Numbered from the stretch's first letter, positions 35,272-44,934 are shown. The stretch: 58,687 bases of DNA from Streptomyces violaceoruber (GCA_000720805.1 JODI01000052.1:1-58687); one strand, 5' to 3'. Numbers and translations: made by a program. The notes: generated by a model from the letters alone, not told the origin.

Positions 35272-36501
35272 CTAGGCACCGCGCGCCGCCTTCGCTGCCC
35301 TCGCGTGAGGGTCTCGGTGGACGCGGACCACGCGGGAACGGCGGCCGGGGACGCGGCGGGGGCCCTGTTCGTAGGCGCGGAAGGCCGCCCAGCACACGGA
35401 CAGGACCAGGGCGAAGACAGGAAGCCAGAGCAGCCGGGCGGCCACCCAGGTCATTCCGTCGGGCCAGGTGTGCAGGCCGGGGAGTCGGCCCGCCAGGAGA
35501 CCGGTGGCCGTGGTGGCCATCAGGGCAGTCTGGTGCCAGAGGAAGATCGTCATCGCGGAGAGATTGACCAGCGCCACCACCGCCCACGCCAACGGGCGCC
35601 GCATGGCCCGGCGCAGCCGGTCGCGCAGCAGGAGGGCCAGGCCGCACTGGGCCAGGCCGAAGGTGACCACGGCCAGCGTCGGCGGGTTCAGGTTGGAGAC
35701 TGCGGCGCCGGGCACGCCGACCATCGACGCCGGATAGCCGGCGAACGCGACCAGCAGTGCCGTCGTCACCGCGCCGCCCGTCAGCAGCAGCAACCCCGCG
35801 CGACGGCTGTCCAGTTCGCCCCGGGTCCAGGCCGCGCCCAGGGTGAACGGCACCAGCCAGCCCGCCGCCAGGTTCACCCAGCCGAGCCAGGACGGGCCGC
35901 CCAGTCCGAAACGCAGAAGATCCACGTGGAGTACGGCGGCCAGCGGCCAGAGGGGGTTGAGCCGGAGCAGGAGGGGCGTCGCCGCCGTCAGCACGGCGAA
36001 GACCAGCAGGAACCACAACGGGGACAGCGCCAGTTTGACCAGGGTGTGCACCGTCGCGAACTCGGCGCCCGTCAGGAGCAGCGCGGTCGCCGCGACCGCC
36101 CACAGGGCCAGGACGGCCGCCACCGGTGCGAACAGGCGCGACAGACGGGCCGCCAGCCACGCGCCGTATGTCGTGCCGCGGGCGCGGGCCGCGGTGTAGC
36201 CGCGGGTCGCCACATGGCCGCCCACCAGGAAGAACACGGCGAGCGTCTGGAAGGCCCAGGAGATCGGCGCCAGCCAGGGCATGCGCTGGAGCAAGCTCGC
36301 GGTGTGCAGCGTGCCGCCGTCCGCGACCAGGGCGGTCACCAGCCAGTGGCCGAGGACCACACCGAGGATCGCGAAGGCGCGCAGCGCGTCGACCGCACGG
36401 TCCCGCCCGGCGGGCGTGGCGGCGTCGACCCGGTCGGCGCCCCGTCGTATGCCCTGTCGTACGCCCTGCCAGGGGCGGTGCACGGGAGTCGTCTCAGGCA
36501 C
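35272..36501 (-). CDS. Acyltransferase 3 family membrane protein
   Basis: A 409-residue integral membrane protein with about ten helices. The N-terminal RDRAVDALRAFAILGVVLGHWL matches the acyltransferase-3 signature (R...D..R..A...V...H) with the catalytic His in GHWL, and a second motif FQTLAVFFLVGG follows. The family O-acylates sugars, antibiotics or surface polymers. GTG 36501 overlaps the stop of the upstream hydrolase gene by 8 bases, so the two are co-transcribed. The C-terminus is strongly basic (GRRSRVVRVHRDPHARAAK). Confidence 0.87.
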   Translation of the reverse strand: MPETTPVHRPWQGVRQGIRRGADRVDAATPAGRDRAVDALRAFAILGVVLGHWLVTALVADGGTLHTASLLQRMPWLAPISWAFQTLAVFFLVGGHVATRGYTAARARGTTYGAWLAARLSRLFAPVAAVLALWAVAATALLLTGAEFATVHTLVKLALSPLWFLLVFAVLTAATPLLLRLNPLWPLAAVLHVDLLRFGLGGPSWLGWVNLAAGWLVPFTLGAAWTRGELDSRRAGLLLLTGGAVTTALLVAFAGYPASMVGVPGAAVSNLNPPTLAVVTFGLAQCGLALLLRDRLRRAMRRPLAWAVVALVNLSAMTIFLWHQTALMATTATGLLAGRLPGLHTWPDGMTWVAARLLWLPVFALVLSVCWAAFRAYEQGPRRVPGRRSRVVRVHRDPHARAAKAARGA

Positions 36502-37585
36502 GGGTGACCTCCGAGGTCTCACCGAGGACGATCCGGGCCAGGTTGGTCACGGAGACCGAGCCCGGTGCGAAGTAGTCGCTGTGACCGCCGTCGCCGGCGG
36601 CGAAGACCCGGGCCCCGAACGCCGGGGAGACCGGGTCGGTGCCGAAGCCGACGGTGACGCCGAACAGATCGGCTCTGACGTGCGGGACCTCCCCGACCCA
36701 GTCGTCGGACCCGCGAGCCGCCCACACCTGGGCCCGGGTGTGCAGGGATTCGGCGGAGTCGACGCCCGTGCCGGGGCTGCCGACCAGGGCGATGTCGTCC
36801 ACGTCCAGGCCGGGAGCGGCACGGCCGCAGACGACCGAGCCGTACGAGTGGCACAGCAGGGAGAGGCGGGGCCCGGGGCCGACGATGTCGCGCAGCCGCC
36901 GTATGAACTCCCGCAGACGCGGGGCCGCTTGCTCGGCGCGGCCGGTCGTGGTGACCGTCGTACTGATCGTGCCCGGCGTTTCGTAGCCCAGCCAGGCCAC
37001 GACGGCGGCGGTGCGCGGCTCGGTGGGGTGCGTGGACCGGGGTGTCGACTGCCGGGTCAGTTCCGTGCGCAGGTGGGTCGCCGTGGCGCGGAAGCGGTCG
37101 TAGGTGTCGAGGGAGGTGTCCGAGCCGGGGACCAGGACCGCTATGCGGCCGGCATGGGCCAGGTCGCCGAGGACCTCCGCCGAGCGACCGGAACCACGGC
37201 CGTCGAATTCGAGGAGGTTCCGGGAGGGAGCGGCCATCGCACGGTCCGCCGCGGCGCGCGCCCGGTCGCCGTGAGCGGCGGCCATCCGGGACGCCTCCTC
37301 GGCGTTGGCCCGGTTCGCCGCGTACGTCTCATCCAACGTGGCCGCCGTCACGCGGCCCAGTGCGGCCGGGGCCGGCGCGGGGATCTCCGGCCGGGTGGCG
37401 GCGGAGAGCGGGACCACGACGGCGGCGGCGACGAGAGCGGCGAGGAGACCTCGGCGCCATCTGTGCGCATGGTGCCGCCCGGCCTGCGTGCCGGTATCCG
37501 CACCGGCGCCGGCAACGGCATCCGTACCGGCGTCCGTACGCCTGGGTTCCGCTGCCGCGGCACGTGTTGTCGGCTCAAGCCCCAC
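36494..37585 (-). CDS. Alpha/beta hydrolase (DUF1023 type), membrane-anchored
   Basis: A 363-residue hydrolase with one N-terminal membrane segment (GLLAALVAAAVVVPLSAATR, residues ~46-65) after a 45-residue cytosolic leader, so the catalytic domain is probably outside the cell. The nucleophile elbow is CHSYG (in LLCHSYGSVVCG), with candidate Asp after GSPGTGVD and His in GDGGHSDYF, as in DUF1023 proteins. The substrate is unknown; lipid or ester hydrolysis is likely. The GTG start at 37585 is the only suitable one. Overlaps the acyltransferase gene, suggesting a joint role in adding and removing acyl groups, which is inference. Confidence 0.82.
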   Translation of the reverse strand: MGLEPTTRAAAAEPRRTDAGTDAVAGAGADTGTQAGRHHAHRWRRGLLAALVAAAVVVPLSAATRPEIPAPAPAALGRVTAATLDETYAANRANAEEASRMAAAHGDRARAAADRAMAAPSRNLLEFDGRGSGRSAEVLGDLAHAGRIAVLVPGSDTSLDTYDRFRATATHLRTELTRQSTPRSTHPTEPRTAAVVAWLGYETPGTISTTVTTTGRAEQAAPRLREFIRRLRDIVGPGPRLSLLCHSYGSVVCGRAAPGLDVDDIALVGSPGTGVDSAESLHTRAQVWAARGSDDWVGEVPHVRADLFGVTVGFGTDPVSPAFGARVFAAGDGGHSDYFAPGSVSVTNLARIVLGETSEVTRA

Positions 37586-37745
37586 GGTCGTCCCCCTCCA
37601 GTCCGCCCGGCCATCGGGCTTGTCTGGAAGGGAAGTTACGGAGCCGCGCTCATCGTCCGCGTCCCGCCAGAGAGCTCACCCGCGCCGTAGCTCTCAGGTA
37701 TTACGGGTACGACCGGGACGCGGGGGCGACCAACTGGAGGCCCCC

Positions 37746-38675
37746 TCACCAGGCCAACTGCGCGATCTCCTCCCCCACCACCGCGCACGCGTCCGCCACC
37801 GGGTCGATCAGCGGGAAGTGGCCGACATCCTCCAGGAGCGTCAGGCCCACCACCTCGCCCGCCTTCGCCGCCGCGTCCGCGTAGGACTCGGCGACCGCCT
37901 GCGGGACGACCAGGTCGGCGCGGCCCTGGACGAGGGTCGTCGCGATGCCCGTGGGGAGCAGGAGGGCCGGGTCGGCGTACGGCCGGTGTTCGGTGAACCC
38001 CTCGTCTCCGCCCAGAAGTTGGCGGCAGGCACCCGCGCACACGTCGAGCTTGTCCGCCACCGCGAAGTCGGCGATCGGGGCGAGGGCGACCACGCCCCGC
38101 AGCGGCGCCGGACGGTCGAGGCGCCACGGCGCGTCGGCGGGCAGCAGGTGCCGGGCCGCCGCCCACAACGCGAGGTGTCCGCCGGCGGAGTGACCCGTGA
38201 CCACTATGCGGCGCGGGTCGGTCTGCGGGAGGGCCTCACGGGCGAGGGCGGGCAGCGCGTCCAGCGCGGCGGCGACGTCGTCGAAGGTGTCCGGCCACCG
38301 ACCGGCCACCGGAACGCCCTCCCCCTCGCCCTGGCTTTCGTCCCGGCCCTCGCGCTGACTCTCGCCCTGGCCCTCGCTGTCACCCCCGCGCCGATACTCC
38401 ACGCTCGCCACTCCGAACCCCCGTCGCGCCAGGAAGTCGGCGAACGGCGAGATGTGCCGACGGTCGTACCGTGCCCGCCAGGCACCGCCGTGCAGCACGA
38501 CGATCAACGGCGCCGGACCTCCCGGTCCCCTCTCGCCGTGCGGGGCGTAGAAGTCGATCACCTGGTCGGGGTGGTCGCCGTACGCCGCCGTGGTGTCGGG
38601 GTCGACCGCCGGGTGCGAGAAGGCCGACGACTCCTCTTCGGCGGCGGCACGGGCAGCTGCGGCGTCGTCCGGCAT
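37746..38675 (-). CDS. Alpha/beta hydrolase, probable kynurenine formamidase
   Basis: A 309-residue serine hydrolase with the oxyanion motif HGGAW and nucleophile elbow GHSAGGH; the acid/base are likely the Asp in GRADLVVP and the His in DVGHFPLID. The HGGxW motif plus context (directly after tryptophan dioxygenase and kynureninase genes on the same strand) suggests it hydrolyses N-formylkynurenine, in the manner of eukaryotic-type formamidases; bacterial KynB is an unrelated fold. A low-complexity insert (SEGQGESQREGRDESQGEGEG, residues ~98-118) interrupts a surface loop. ATG 38675. The gap to kynureninase is 245 bases with repeats, so co-transcription is likely but not certain. Confidence 0.75.
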   Translation of the reverse strand: MPDDAAAARAAAEEESSAFSHPAVDPDTTAAYGDHPDQVIDFYAPHGERGPGGPAPLIVVLHGGAWRARYDRRHISPFADFLARRGFGVASVEYRRGGDSEGQGESQREGRDESQGEGEGVPVAGRWPDTFDDVAAALDALPALAREALPQTDPRRIVVTGHSAGGHLALWAAARHLLPADAPWRLDRPAPLRGVVALAPIADFAVADKLDVCAGACRQLLGGDEGFTEHRPYADPALLLPTGIATTLVQGRADLVVPQAVAESYADAAAKAGEVVGLTLLEDVGHFPLIDPVADACAVVGEEIAQLAW

Positions 38676-38828
38676 GCTCCAACCTCTCAGTGTCGAAACG
38701 GATTTGGCGGACCGGGAAGGATCTTCCAGAACGGAATTCGGCCGTTGGCCGGGACGGTATCAGGCCCATGACGTGCACGGACACGTGCATGAGCACGCGC
38801 ATGGGCACGTGCATGGGCGCGCACACCC

Positions 38829-38893
38829 ATGTACGGCCGCGCTGCGGGCGACCGTACGCGCACCCCCATGTACGGCCGCGCTGCGGGCGACCG
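38829..38893. repeat. 39-bp direct repeat between hydrolase and kynureninase genes
   Basis: ATGTACGGCCGCGCTGCGGG and the following GCGACCG (38829-38854) recur 39 bases later (38868-38893). Before them, CACGTGCATG/GCGCATGGG motifs repeat loosely from about 38770. The stretch 38676-38920 holds no gene that I can support. Confidence 0.7.
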
Positions 38894-38920
38894 CACGTGG
38901 GTGTGGCGTCGTACCGCTCG

Positions 38921-40258
38921 TCAGCCGGCCCCTCCGCCAGGCCCCGGCCTATCCCCCGGCGCGTCCCCCGGTACCTCCCCCAACACCTCCGCCAGCACCC
39001 GCGCCGCCCGCTCCACGTCCGCGAACCCGACGTACAACGGCGTGAACCCGAACCGCAGGACGTCAGGGTGCCGGAAGTCGCCGACCACGCCCCGCTCGAT
39101 GAGCCGCTTCATCACCTCGCCGGCGTCCGAGCACCGCAGCGCGACCTGGCTGCCCCGTTCCTCGTGGGCCACCGGCGTCAGCGACTCCACCCGGCCCGCC
39201 GGGACGTACGCGGCCACGCACTCCAGGAAGAAGTCGGTCAGCGCGAGGGACTTGGCCCGGACGCCCGCGACGGAGACCCCGTCCCACACCTCCAGCGCGG
39301 CCTCCAGGGCCAGCATGGACAGGATGTCGGGCGTGCCGACGCGGCCGCGCGGGGCGCCGGCGGCCGGGGTGTAGTCGGGGCGCATGCCGAAGGGTTCGGC
39401 GTGGGAGTTCCAGCCGGGCAGCGGGGAGTCGAAGCGGTCCTGGAGCTCCCGGCGGACGTAGAGGTACGCCGGTGAACCCGGGCCGCCGTTCAGGTACTTG
39501 TAGGTGCACCCGACGGCCAGGTCGACCCCGTGCTCGTCCAGGCCGACCGGCAGGGCGCCCGCGCTGTGGCACAGGTCCCAGACGGCGACCGCGCCCGCCG
39601 CGTGCACGGCGGCGGTCAGTCCCGGCAAGTCGTGCAACCGGCCCGTGCGGTAGTCGACGTGGTTCAGCAGGACCGCCGCCGTACGGTCGCCCAGCACGTC
39701 CGGGACCTCCGCCGGGGTCACCGGCCGCAGGGTGCAGCCCGTCATCCGGGCCGCCGACTCGGCGATGTACCCGTCCGTGGGGAAGGTCGTCGCGTCTACG
39801 ACAATCTCGTCGCGCTCATCACGATCACCACGTGCATCACGTGCATCACGTGCATCACGTGCATCACGTGCATCACGTGCATCACGATCACCACGTCCAA
39901 CGCGCCCGGAACCACCGATCCGAGCCAGCCGCACCGCACCCACAAGTGCCTTGAACACGTTGACACTTGTCGAGTCGCCGACCACGATCTGCCCGGCCCC
40001 CGCGCCCACCAGCGGGGCGATCCGGTCGCCGATCCGCTCGGGCGCGGTCCACCAGCCGCTCTCCTCCCAGGACCGGATGCGCAGTTCCCCCCACTGGCGG
40101 CGTACGACGTCCTCCACCCGGCCGGGAACGTTCGCGGGCAGGGCGCCCAGTGAGTTGCCGTCGAGATACACGACGTCGTCCAGCACGAACCGCGAGCGCA
40201 CGGACGCCAGGTCATCACCGGCGTCCAACTCGCCTGCCTTGAAGTGAAGTTCAGACAT
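38921..40258 (-). CDS. kynU: Kynureninase, with a DAR-repeat insert
   Basis: A 445-residue PLP enzyme that cleaves kynurenine to anthranilate and alanine. Motifs: YLDGNSLG, DSTSVNVFK, FPTDGYIAESAA, VWDLCHSAGALPV and the PLP-lysine loop CTYKYLNGGPGSP. Between residues ~118 and ~150, where other kynureninases have a short loop before the FPTD motif, it carries GDRDARDARDARDARDARD, coded by a 9-bp repeat. The insert is charged and probably surface-exposed. ATG 40258 overlaps the dioxygenase stop by 8 bases. The C-terminus is a Gly/Pro tail. Product anthranilate can feed tryptophan or secondary metabolites. Confidence 0.95.
   Translation of the reverse strand: MSELHFKAGELDAGDDLASVRSRFVLDDVVYLDGNSLGALPANVPGRVEDVVRRQWGELRIRSWEESGWWTAPERIGDRIAPLVGAGAGQIVVGDSTSVNVFKALVGAVRLARIGGSGRVGRGDRDARDARDARDARDARDARGDRDERDEIVVDATTFPTDGYIAESAARMTGCTLRPVTPAEVPDVLGDRTAAVLLNHVDYRTGRLHDLPGLTAAVHAAGAVAVWDLCHSAGALPVGLDEHGVDLAVGCTYKYLNGGPGSPAYLYVRRELQDRFDSPLPGWNSHAEPFGMRPDYTPAAGAPRGRVGTPDILSMLALEAALEVWDGVSVAGVRAKSLALTDFFLECVAAYVPAGRVESLTPVAHEERGSQVALRCSDAGEVMKRLIERGVVGDFRHPDVLRFGFTPLYVGFADVERAARVLAEVLGEVPGDAPGDRPGPGGGAG
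39831..39884 (-). repeat. 9-bp coding microsatellite in kynU (six perfect units)
   Basis: CGTGCATCA occurs six times in a row from 39831, flanked on both sides by the variant CGATCACCA. On the coding strand it gives Asp-Ala-Arg repeats. Unit length is a multiple of three. Confidence 0.95.
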
Positions 40259-41090
40259 GGGACCGTGCCGTCCACAGCTCGGGAAACACGTTCTTCCGCG
40301 CGCGCTTCTCCAGCCAGGCCACCCCGGCGGAGCCGCCCGTGCCGGCCTTGGAGCCCATGGCCCTGCGGGTGGCGACGAGGTGGTCGTTGCGCCAGCGCCA
40401 GACCAGTTCGGCCACGTCGGTCAACGCCTCGCCGAGCCGGGCGAGTTCGTCGCTGTCGTCACCGGAGTAGAGGGCGGTCCACACCGCCTCCACCTCCTCG
40501 GACGGCTCGTACCGCAGCGACACGTCACGTTCCAGGACGGACGCCGGGATCGCGTACCCGCGCCGGGCCAGCAGCCGCAGTGCCTCGTCGTACAGACTCG
40601 GTTCGTGCAGCGCCTTCTCCAGTTCCCCGTGGACGCGCGGCGCGCCCCGGTGCGGGACCAGCATGGACGCGGACTTGTCGCCGAGCAGGAACTCCATACG
40701 GCGGTACATCGCCGACTGGAAGCCGGAGCCCTCCCCGAGCGCACTGCGGTACGAGTTGAACTGCGCCGGGGTGAGCTGGCCGAGCGGCTTCCAGGAGGCG
40801 TTCAGCGCCTCCATCTCCCGTACGGAACGCTTCAGCGCGGCGACAGCCGTGGGAACGTCGTCCTGGCGCAGGGCGCCGGCGGCCGTCTCCCACTCGTGGA
40901 CGATGACGGTGAACCACAGCTCCATCACCTGGGTCGTGACCAGGAAGACCATCTCTCCGGGATCGTCGGAGAGGGGGTGCTGCAGGTGGGTGAGCACGTC
41001 CGCCTTGACGTAGTCCTCGTACGGCGTCGTGCCCTCGAAGTCGAGATGCGGGGTCTCGGGCTCCTGCGTTTCGTGAGCCTCGTGGGACAT
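40251..41090 (-). CDS. kynA: Tryptophan 2,3-dioxygenase
   Basis: A 279-residue heme enzyme that opens the indole ring of tryptophan to N-formylkynurenine, first step of the kynurenine path. Motifs: TPYEDYVKADVLTHLQHPLS, DEMVF-like GEMVFLVTTQVMELWF with the substrate-side His/Arg region, NSYRSALGEGSGFQSAMYR, and the proximal heme His in WRWRNDHLVATRRAMG, followed by GTGGSAGVAWL. ATG 41090 has CAGGAG 7 bases upstream. First gene of the operon with kynU. Confidence 0.96.
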   Translation of the reverse strand: MSHEAHETQEPETPHLDFEGTTPYEDYVKADVLTHLQHPLSDDPGEMVFLVTTQVMELWFTVIVHEWETAAGALRQDDVPTAVAALKRSVREMEALNASWKPLGQLTPAQFNSYRSALGEGSGFQSAMYRRMEFLLGDKSASMLVPHRGAPRVHGELEKALHEPSLYDEALRLLARRGYAIPASVLERDVSLRYEPSEEVEAVWTALYSGDDSDELARLGEALTDVAELVWRWRNDHLVATRRAMGSKAGTGGSAGVAWLEKRARKNVFPELWTARSHV

Positions 41091-41319
41091 CGCTGTCTCC
41101 TGTTGTGTACTCCGGGTAGCGGTCCGCCCCTGCCGTTACCGACACGGGGGCCCCGGTCCCCACCGGCATCCTCCGCATCGGACGCGCAGATCGCAAGGCG
41201 GGCGGATACGCCTGGCGCTGGGGGGATCGTCGACCTGGACTGCCCGCCGCCCTGGCGGTGACCCGTGGGACCACTGGGTCCGCCCCCTGGATCTCCGTCC
41301 CTGAGCACGGCCGCGTCCC

Positions 41320-41423
41320 GGGGCCCGGCGTCCGTCCCGCGCCGTGGGGCCCGGCGTCCGTCCCGCGCCGTGGGGCCCGGCGTCCGTCCCGCGCCGTGGG
41401 GCCCGGCGTCCGTCCCGCGCCGC
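41320..41423. repeat. 26-bp tandem repeat, four units, upstream of kynA
   Basis: GGGGCCCGGCGTCCGTCCCG plus CGCCGT is repeated four times from 41320, 41346, 41372 and 41398 with only the final base differing. It lies in the divergent 410-base gap between kynA and the DUF3151 gene (41091-41500); outside the repeat this gap holds promoters only. Confidence 0.95.
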
Positions 41424-41488
41424 GGCCTGCTCCCGGTGCCCCTCGCACGCCCGGAGACGCCCCTCGCCGCCAGGCCCTCCACGAGTGG

Positions 41489-41501
41489 CAGACTGCTTCC
41501 A
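41489..41501 (+). promoter_or_regulatory. -10-like hexamer fixing a leaderless start
   Basis: CAGACT (41489-41494) lies 6 bases before ATG 41501 and no Shine-Dalgarno sequence is present. The same CAGACT-N6-ATG arrangement occurs at the sensor kinase start at 18583. No convincing -35. Confidence 0.4.
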
Positions 41502-41920
41502 TGACGACTCACCAGAACCTGCTCGGCGGCCCCGACCCCACCTACCTCCCGGAGAACGAGGAGGCGTACCGCCTGCTGGGCGAGGAGTCCCTGGCTCCCG
41601 CCGAGGTCGCCGCCAAGTACCCGACCTTCTCGCTGGCCTGGGCGCTGCTCGCCGACGAGGCGTTCGAGGCGGGGCGCGTGATCGAGTCGTACGCGTACGC
41701 CCGTACCGGCTACCACCGGGGCCTCGACGCGCTGCGCCGCAGCGGCTGGAAGGGGCACGGGCCGATCCCGTGGAGCCACCGCCCCAACCGGGGCTTCCTG
41801 CGTTGCCTGAACGCGCTGGCGCGGGCCGCCGAGTCGATCGGCGAGAAGGACGAGGCGGAACGCTGCGGGCAGTTCCTCCAGGACAGCGACCCCGAGGCGT
41901 ACGCGGAGCTGCGGCGCTGA
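41501..41920 (+). CDS. DUF3151 family protein (139 aa)
   Basis: A small cytosolic protein with the actinobacterial DUF3151 pattern: NLLGGPDPTYLPENEEAY at the N-terminus, then KYPTFSLAWALLADEAFEAG, YAYARTGYHRGLDALRRSGWKG and HRPNRGFLRCLNALARAAE. Mostly helical; no signal or membrane segment. Function unknown. It is often found near fba, as here (2 kb away). ATG 41501 is chosen for the match to the family N-terminus and the leaderless-type -10. Confidence 0.88.
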   Translation: MTTHQNLLGGPDPTYLPENEEAYRLLGEESLAPAEVAAKYPTFSLAWALLADEAFEAGRVIESYAYARTGYHRGLDALRRSGWKGHGPIPWSHRPNRGFLRCLNALARAAESIGEKDEAERCGQFLQDSDPEAYAELRR

Positions 41921-41998
41921 CAGGGCGTTCACGGCCCAGGGGTGGGTGCCCACCTACGCCACCTACGCGTACGTGGGCACCCACCCCTCAGCCGCTCG

Positions 41999-43471
41999 TC
42001 ACCCGGCCCCGAGCTTGCCCGCCGACCGGTTCGGTTCCAGCGGTGGCGCCAGGACGGACCCGTGCGTGCGGCACTCCGGTCGCCGGCAGTCCGGTGGCAG
42101 CCGCCGTACGGTCGTGAAGGCGACCCCCGCTCCCACCACCAGCACCCCCGCGCACCACACCATCGCCCGGCCGAACGCGTCGTCGAAGGCGGCCGGCGAC
42201 AGGTACGCCTCCGGCCCCATCCCCGCGAGCAGCGGCAGCGCCGCCACCGCGATCAGGCCGGCCGCACGGGCCGCCGCGTTGTTGATGCCGCTGGCCAGGC
42301 CGGCGCGTCCGGTGTCCACGGAGGCCAGGACCGTCGCGGTGAGCGGTGCGACGAGGGCGACCATGCCGGCGCCCATGACCAGCAGGGCCGGCAGGACGTC
42401 GGTCACATAGTCCGCGTCCTCCCCCACCCGCCTCATCAGCAGCATCGCGGCGGCGCACAGCAGGGGCCCCACGGTGAGGGGGATCCGAGGGCCGATGCGG
42501 TCGGCGAGGGCGCCCGAGCGGGCCGAGAACAGCAGCATGAGCGCGGTGGTCGGCAGCAACGCCGTACCGGCCTGCAGGGGCGAGTAACCGGCCACGACCT
42601 GCAGTTGCAGCGCGGTGAGGAAGAAGAACCCGCCGAACGCCGCGTACACGCACAGGGTGACCAGGTTGACCGCCGTGAACTGGCGGGAGGCGAAGATCCC
42701 GAGCGGCATCATCGGGTCGGGGCTGCGCTTCTCGACCCGGACGAAGGCGACGGCCGCGGCCACTCCCGCCACCGCCGTGACGGCGACGACCAGGGACCCG
42801 TTGCGCGCCTCGATCAGCGCGTACGTCACCAGGGCCAGGGCCAGGGCGCCCAGGGCCGCGCCGAGCACGTCGAAACGGCCGTGCGCCCGGCCGTCCGCGG
42901 ACTCGGGAACGTGCCGTCCGGCGATCGGCGCGCACACCAGCGCCAGCGGCACGTTGAGCAGGAACACCCAGCGCCAGCCGGGCCCGTCCACCAGCCAGCC
43001 GCCGACGAACGGGCCGACCGCCGCGCCGATCCCGCCGAACCCGGACCACAGGCCGACCGCCCGCCCCCGGTCGTCGGGATGGAAGGAGGCCTGGATGAGC
43101 GCGAGCGAGCCGGGGGTCAGCAGAGCGCCGCCGATCCCTTGCAGCGCGCGGGCGGCGATGAGGACACCGGTGTTCGGGGCGAGGCCGCACAGCAGGGAGG
43201 CCACGGCGAACCAGACGACACCGACGACGAACACCTTGCGGCGGCCCAGGCGGTCCCCGAGGGAGCCGCCGAGCAGAATCAGCCCGGCCAGTGTCAGCGT
43301 GTACGCGTTGACCGTCCACTGCAGGGCGGCGAGGTTCGCGTCGAGGTCACGGCCGATACGGGGCAGGGCGACGTTGATGACGGTCGAGTCCAGCAGGGCC
43401 ATGCTGGAGCCGAGAACGGTGGTGAGCAGGATCCACTTGCCCTGCGGGGAGGCCAGCCGGACGTCGGGCAT
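41999..43471 (-). CDS. MFS drug exporter, DHA2 (EmrB/QacA) family
   Basis: A 490-residue transporter with about 14 membrane helices. It opens with GKWILLTTVLGSSMALLDSTVINVALP (DHA2 motif D1) and has QWTVNAYTLTLAGLILLGG, GDRLGRRKVF (motif A) and ARALQGIGGALLTPGSLALI (motif B/C). Such pumps export cationic or hydrophobic drugs with protons. ATG 43471 is preferred: the frame runs 44 codons further but those are only the upstream 23-bp repeats (MPGV-like units). No neighbouring regulator gene is evident. Confidence 0.9.
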   Translation of the reverse strand: MPDVRLASPQGKWILLTTVLGSSMALLDSTVINVALPRIGRDLDANLAALQWTVNAYTLTLAGLILLGGSLGDRLGRRKVFVVGVVWFAVASLLCGLAPNTGVLIAARALQGIGGALLTPGSLALIQASFHPDDRGRAVGLWSGFGGIGAAVGPFVGGWLVDGPGWRWVFLLNVPLALVCAPIAGRHVPESADGRAHGRFDVLGAALGALALALVTYALIEARNGSLVVAVTAVAGVAAAVAFVRVEKRSPDPMMPLGIFASRQFTAVNLVTLCVYAAFGGFFFLTALQLQVVAGYSPLQAGTALLPTTALMLLFSARSGALADRIGPRIPLTVGPLLCAAAMLLMRRVGEDADYVTDVLPALLVMGAGMVALVAPLTATVLASVDTGRAGLASGINNAAARAAGLIAVAALPLLAGMGPEAYLSPAAFDDAFGRAMVWCAGVLVVGAGVAFTTVRRLPPDCRRPECRTHGSVLAPPLEPNRSAGKLGAG

Positions 43472-43492
43472 GACCCCAGGTATACATCCGGG

Positions 43493-43630
43493 CACGACGC
43501 CAGGCATACACCGGTCACGACGCCAGGCATACACCGAGCGCAACGCCGGGCATGCGCCGAGCGCGACGCCAGGCATACACCGGTCACGACGCTTGGCACA
43601 CACCGGTCATGGCCTCAGGCATACGACGAG
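43493..43630. repeat. 23-bp tandem repeat, six units, adjoining the MFS start codon
   Basis: Six units of the type CACGACGCCAGGCATACACC plus GGT start at 43493, 43516, 43539, 43562, 43585 and 43608. The sequence around the MFS start codon (CATGACCCCAGGTATACATC, from 43469) is a diverged first copy, so the array looks like an upstream amplification of the gene's own start. Several units carry CAT, i.e. potential ATG starts on the minus strand. Confidence 0.92.
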
Positions 43631-43653
43631 CCCGGTGCCGTAGCACCGGGCTC
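43628..43653 (-). terminator. Probable terminator of the fba transcript
   Basis: A perfect 11-bp stem, GAGCCCGGTGC with GCACCGGGCTC, and loop CGTA. It lies about 105 bases beyond the fba stop. The bases between (43660-43752) contain two 19-base copies of GAACCCTCCAGGACGGTC and a 10-base CCGTCCGGAT repeat. Confidence 0.7.
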
Positions 43654-43675
43654 ACCGCAAGCCGCCTGGAACCCT

Positions 43676-43752
43676 CCAGGACGGTCAGAACCCTCCAGGA
43701 CGGTCCGGAACTGTCCGGATCCGTCCGGATCCGTCCGGATCCGTCCGGAAAA
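43676..43752. repeat. 19-bp and 10-bp repeats after fba
   Basis: Two copies of a 19-base GAACCCTCCAGGACGGTC-type unit are followed by about four copies of CCGTCCGGAT (to 43750), ending just before the fba stop codon at 43760. Confidence 0.7.
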
Positions 43753-43759
43753 AGTACAG

Positions 43760-44791
<1,032 letters not shown>

Positions 44792-44934
44792 CTGTCCGCT
44801 CCTTGGATGTGCGGGTTGGCGTTCTACGTCCTGCGTGCTGACGGCCCTGACCTAGACCTTGGGTGCGACGTCATCGTCGTCCCCATCTTTCCAGACTTGA
44901 CCGGCAGGTCGATGCCGCAGGCCGAGTCGTTATG

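Noticed and set aside
24903..43630. Short repeats considered as CRISPR arrays
   Set aside because: Units are directly adjacent with no unique spacers, each array has a different unit, and no cas genes are present.
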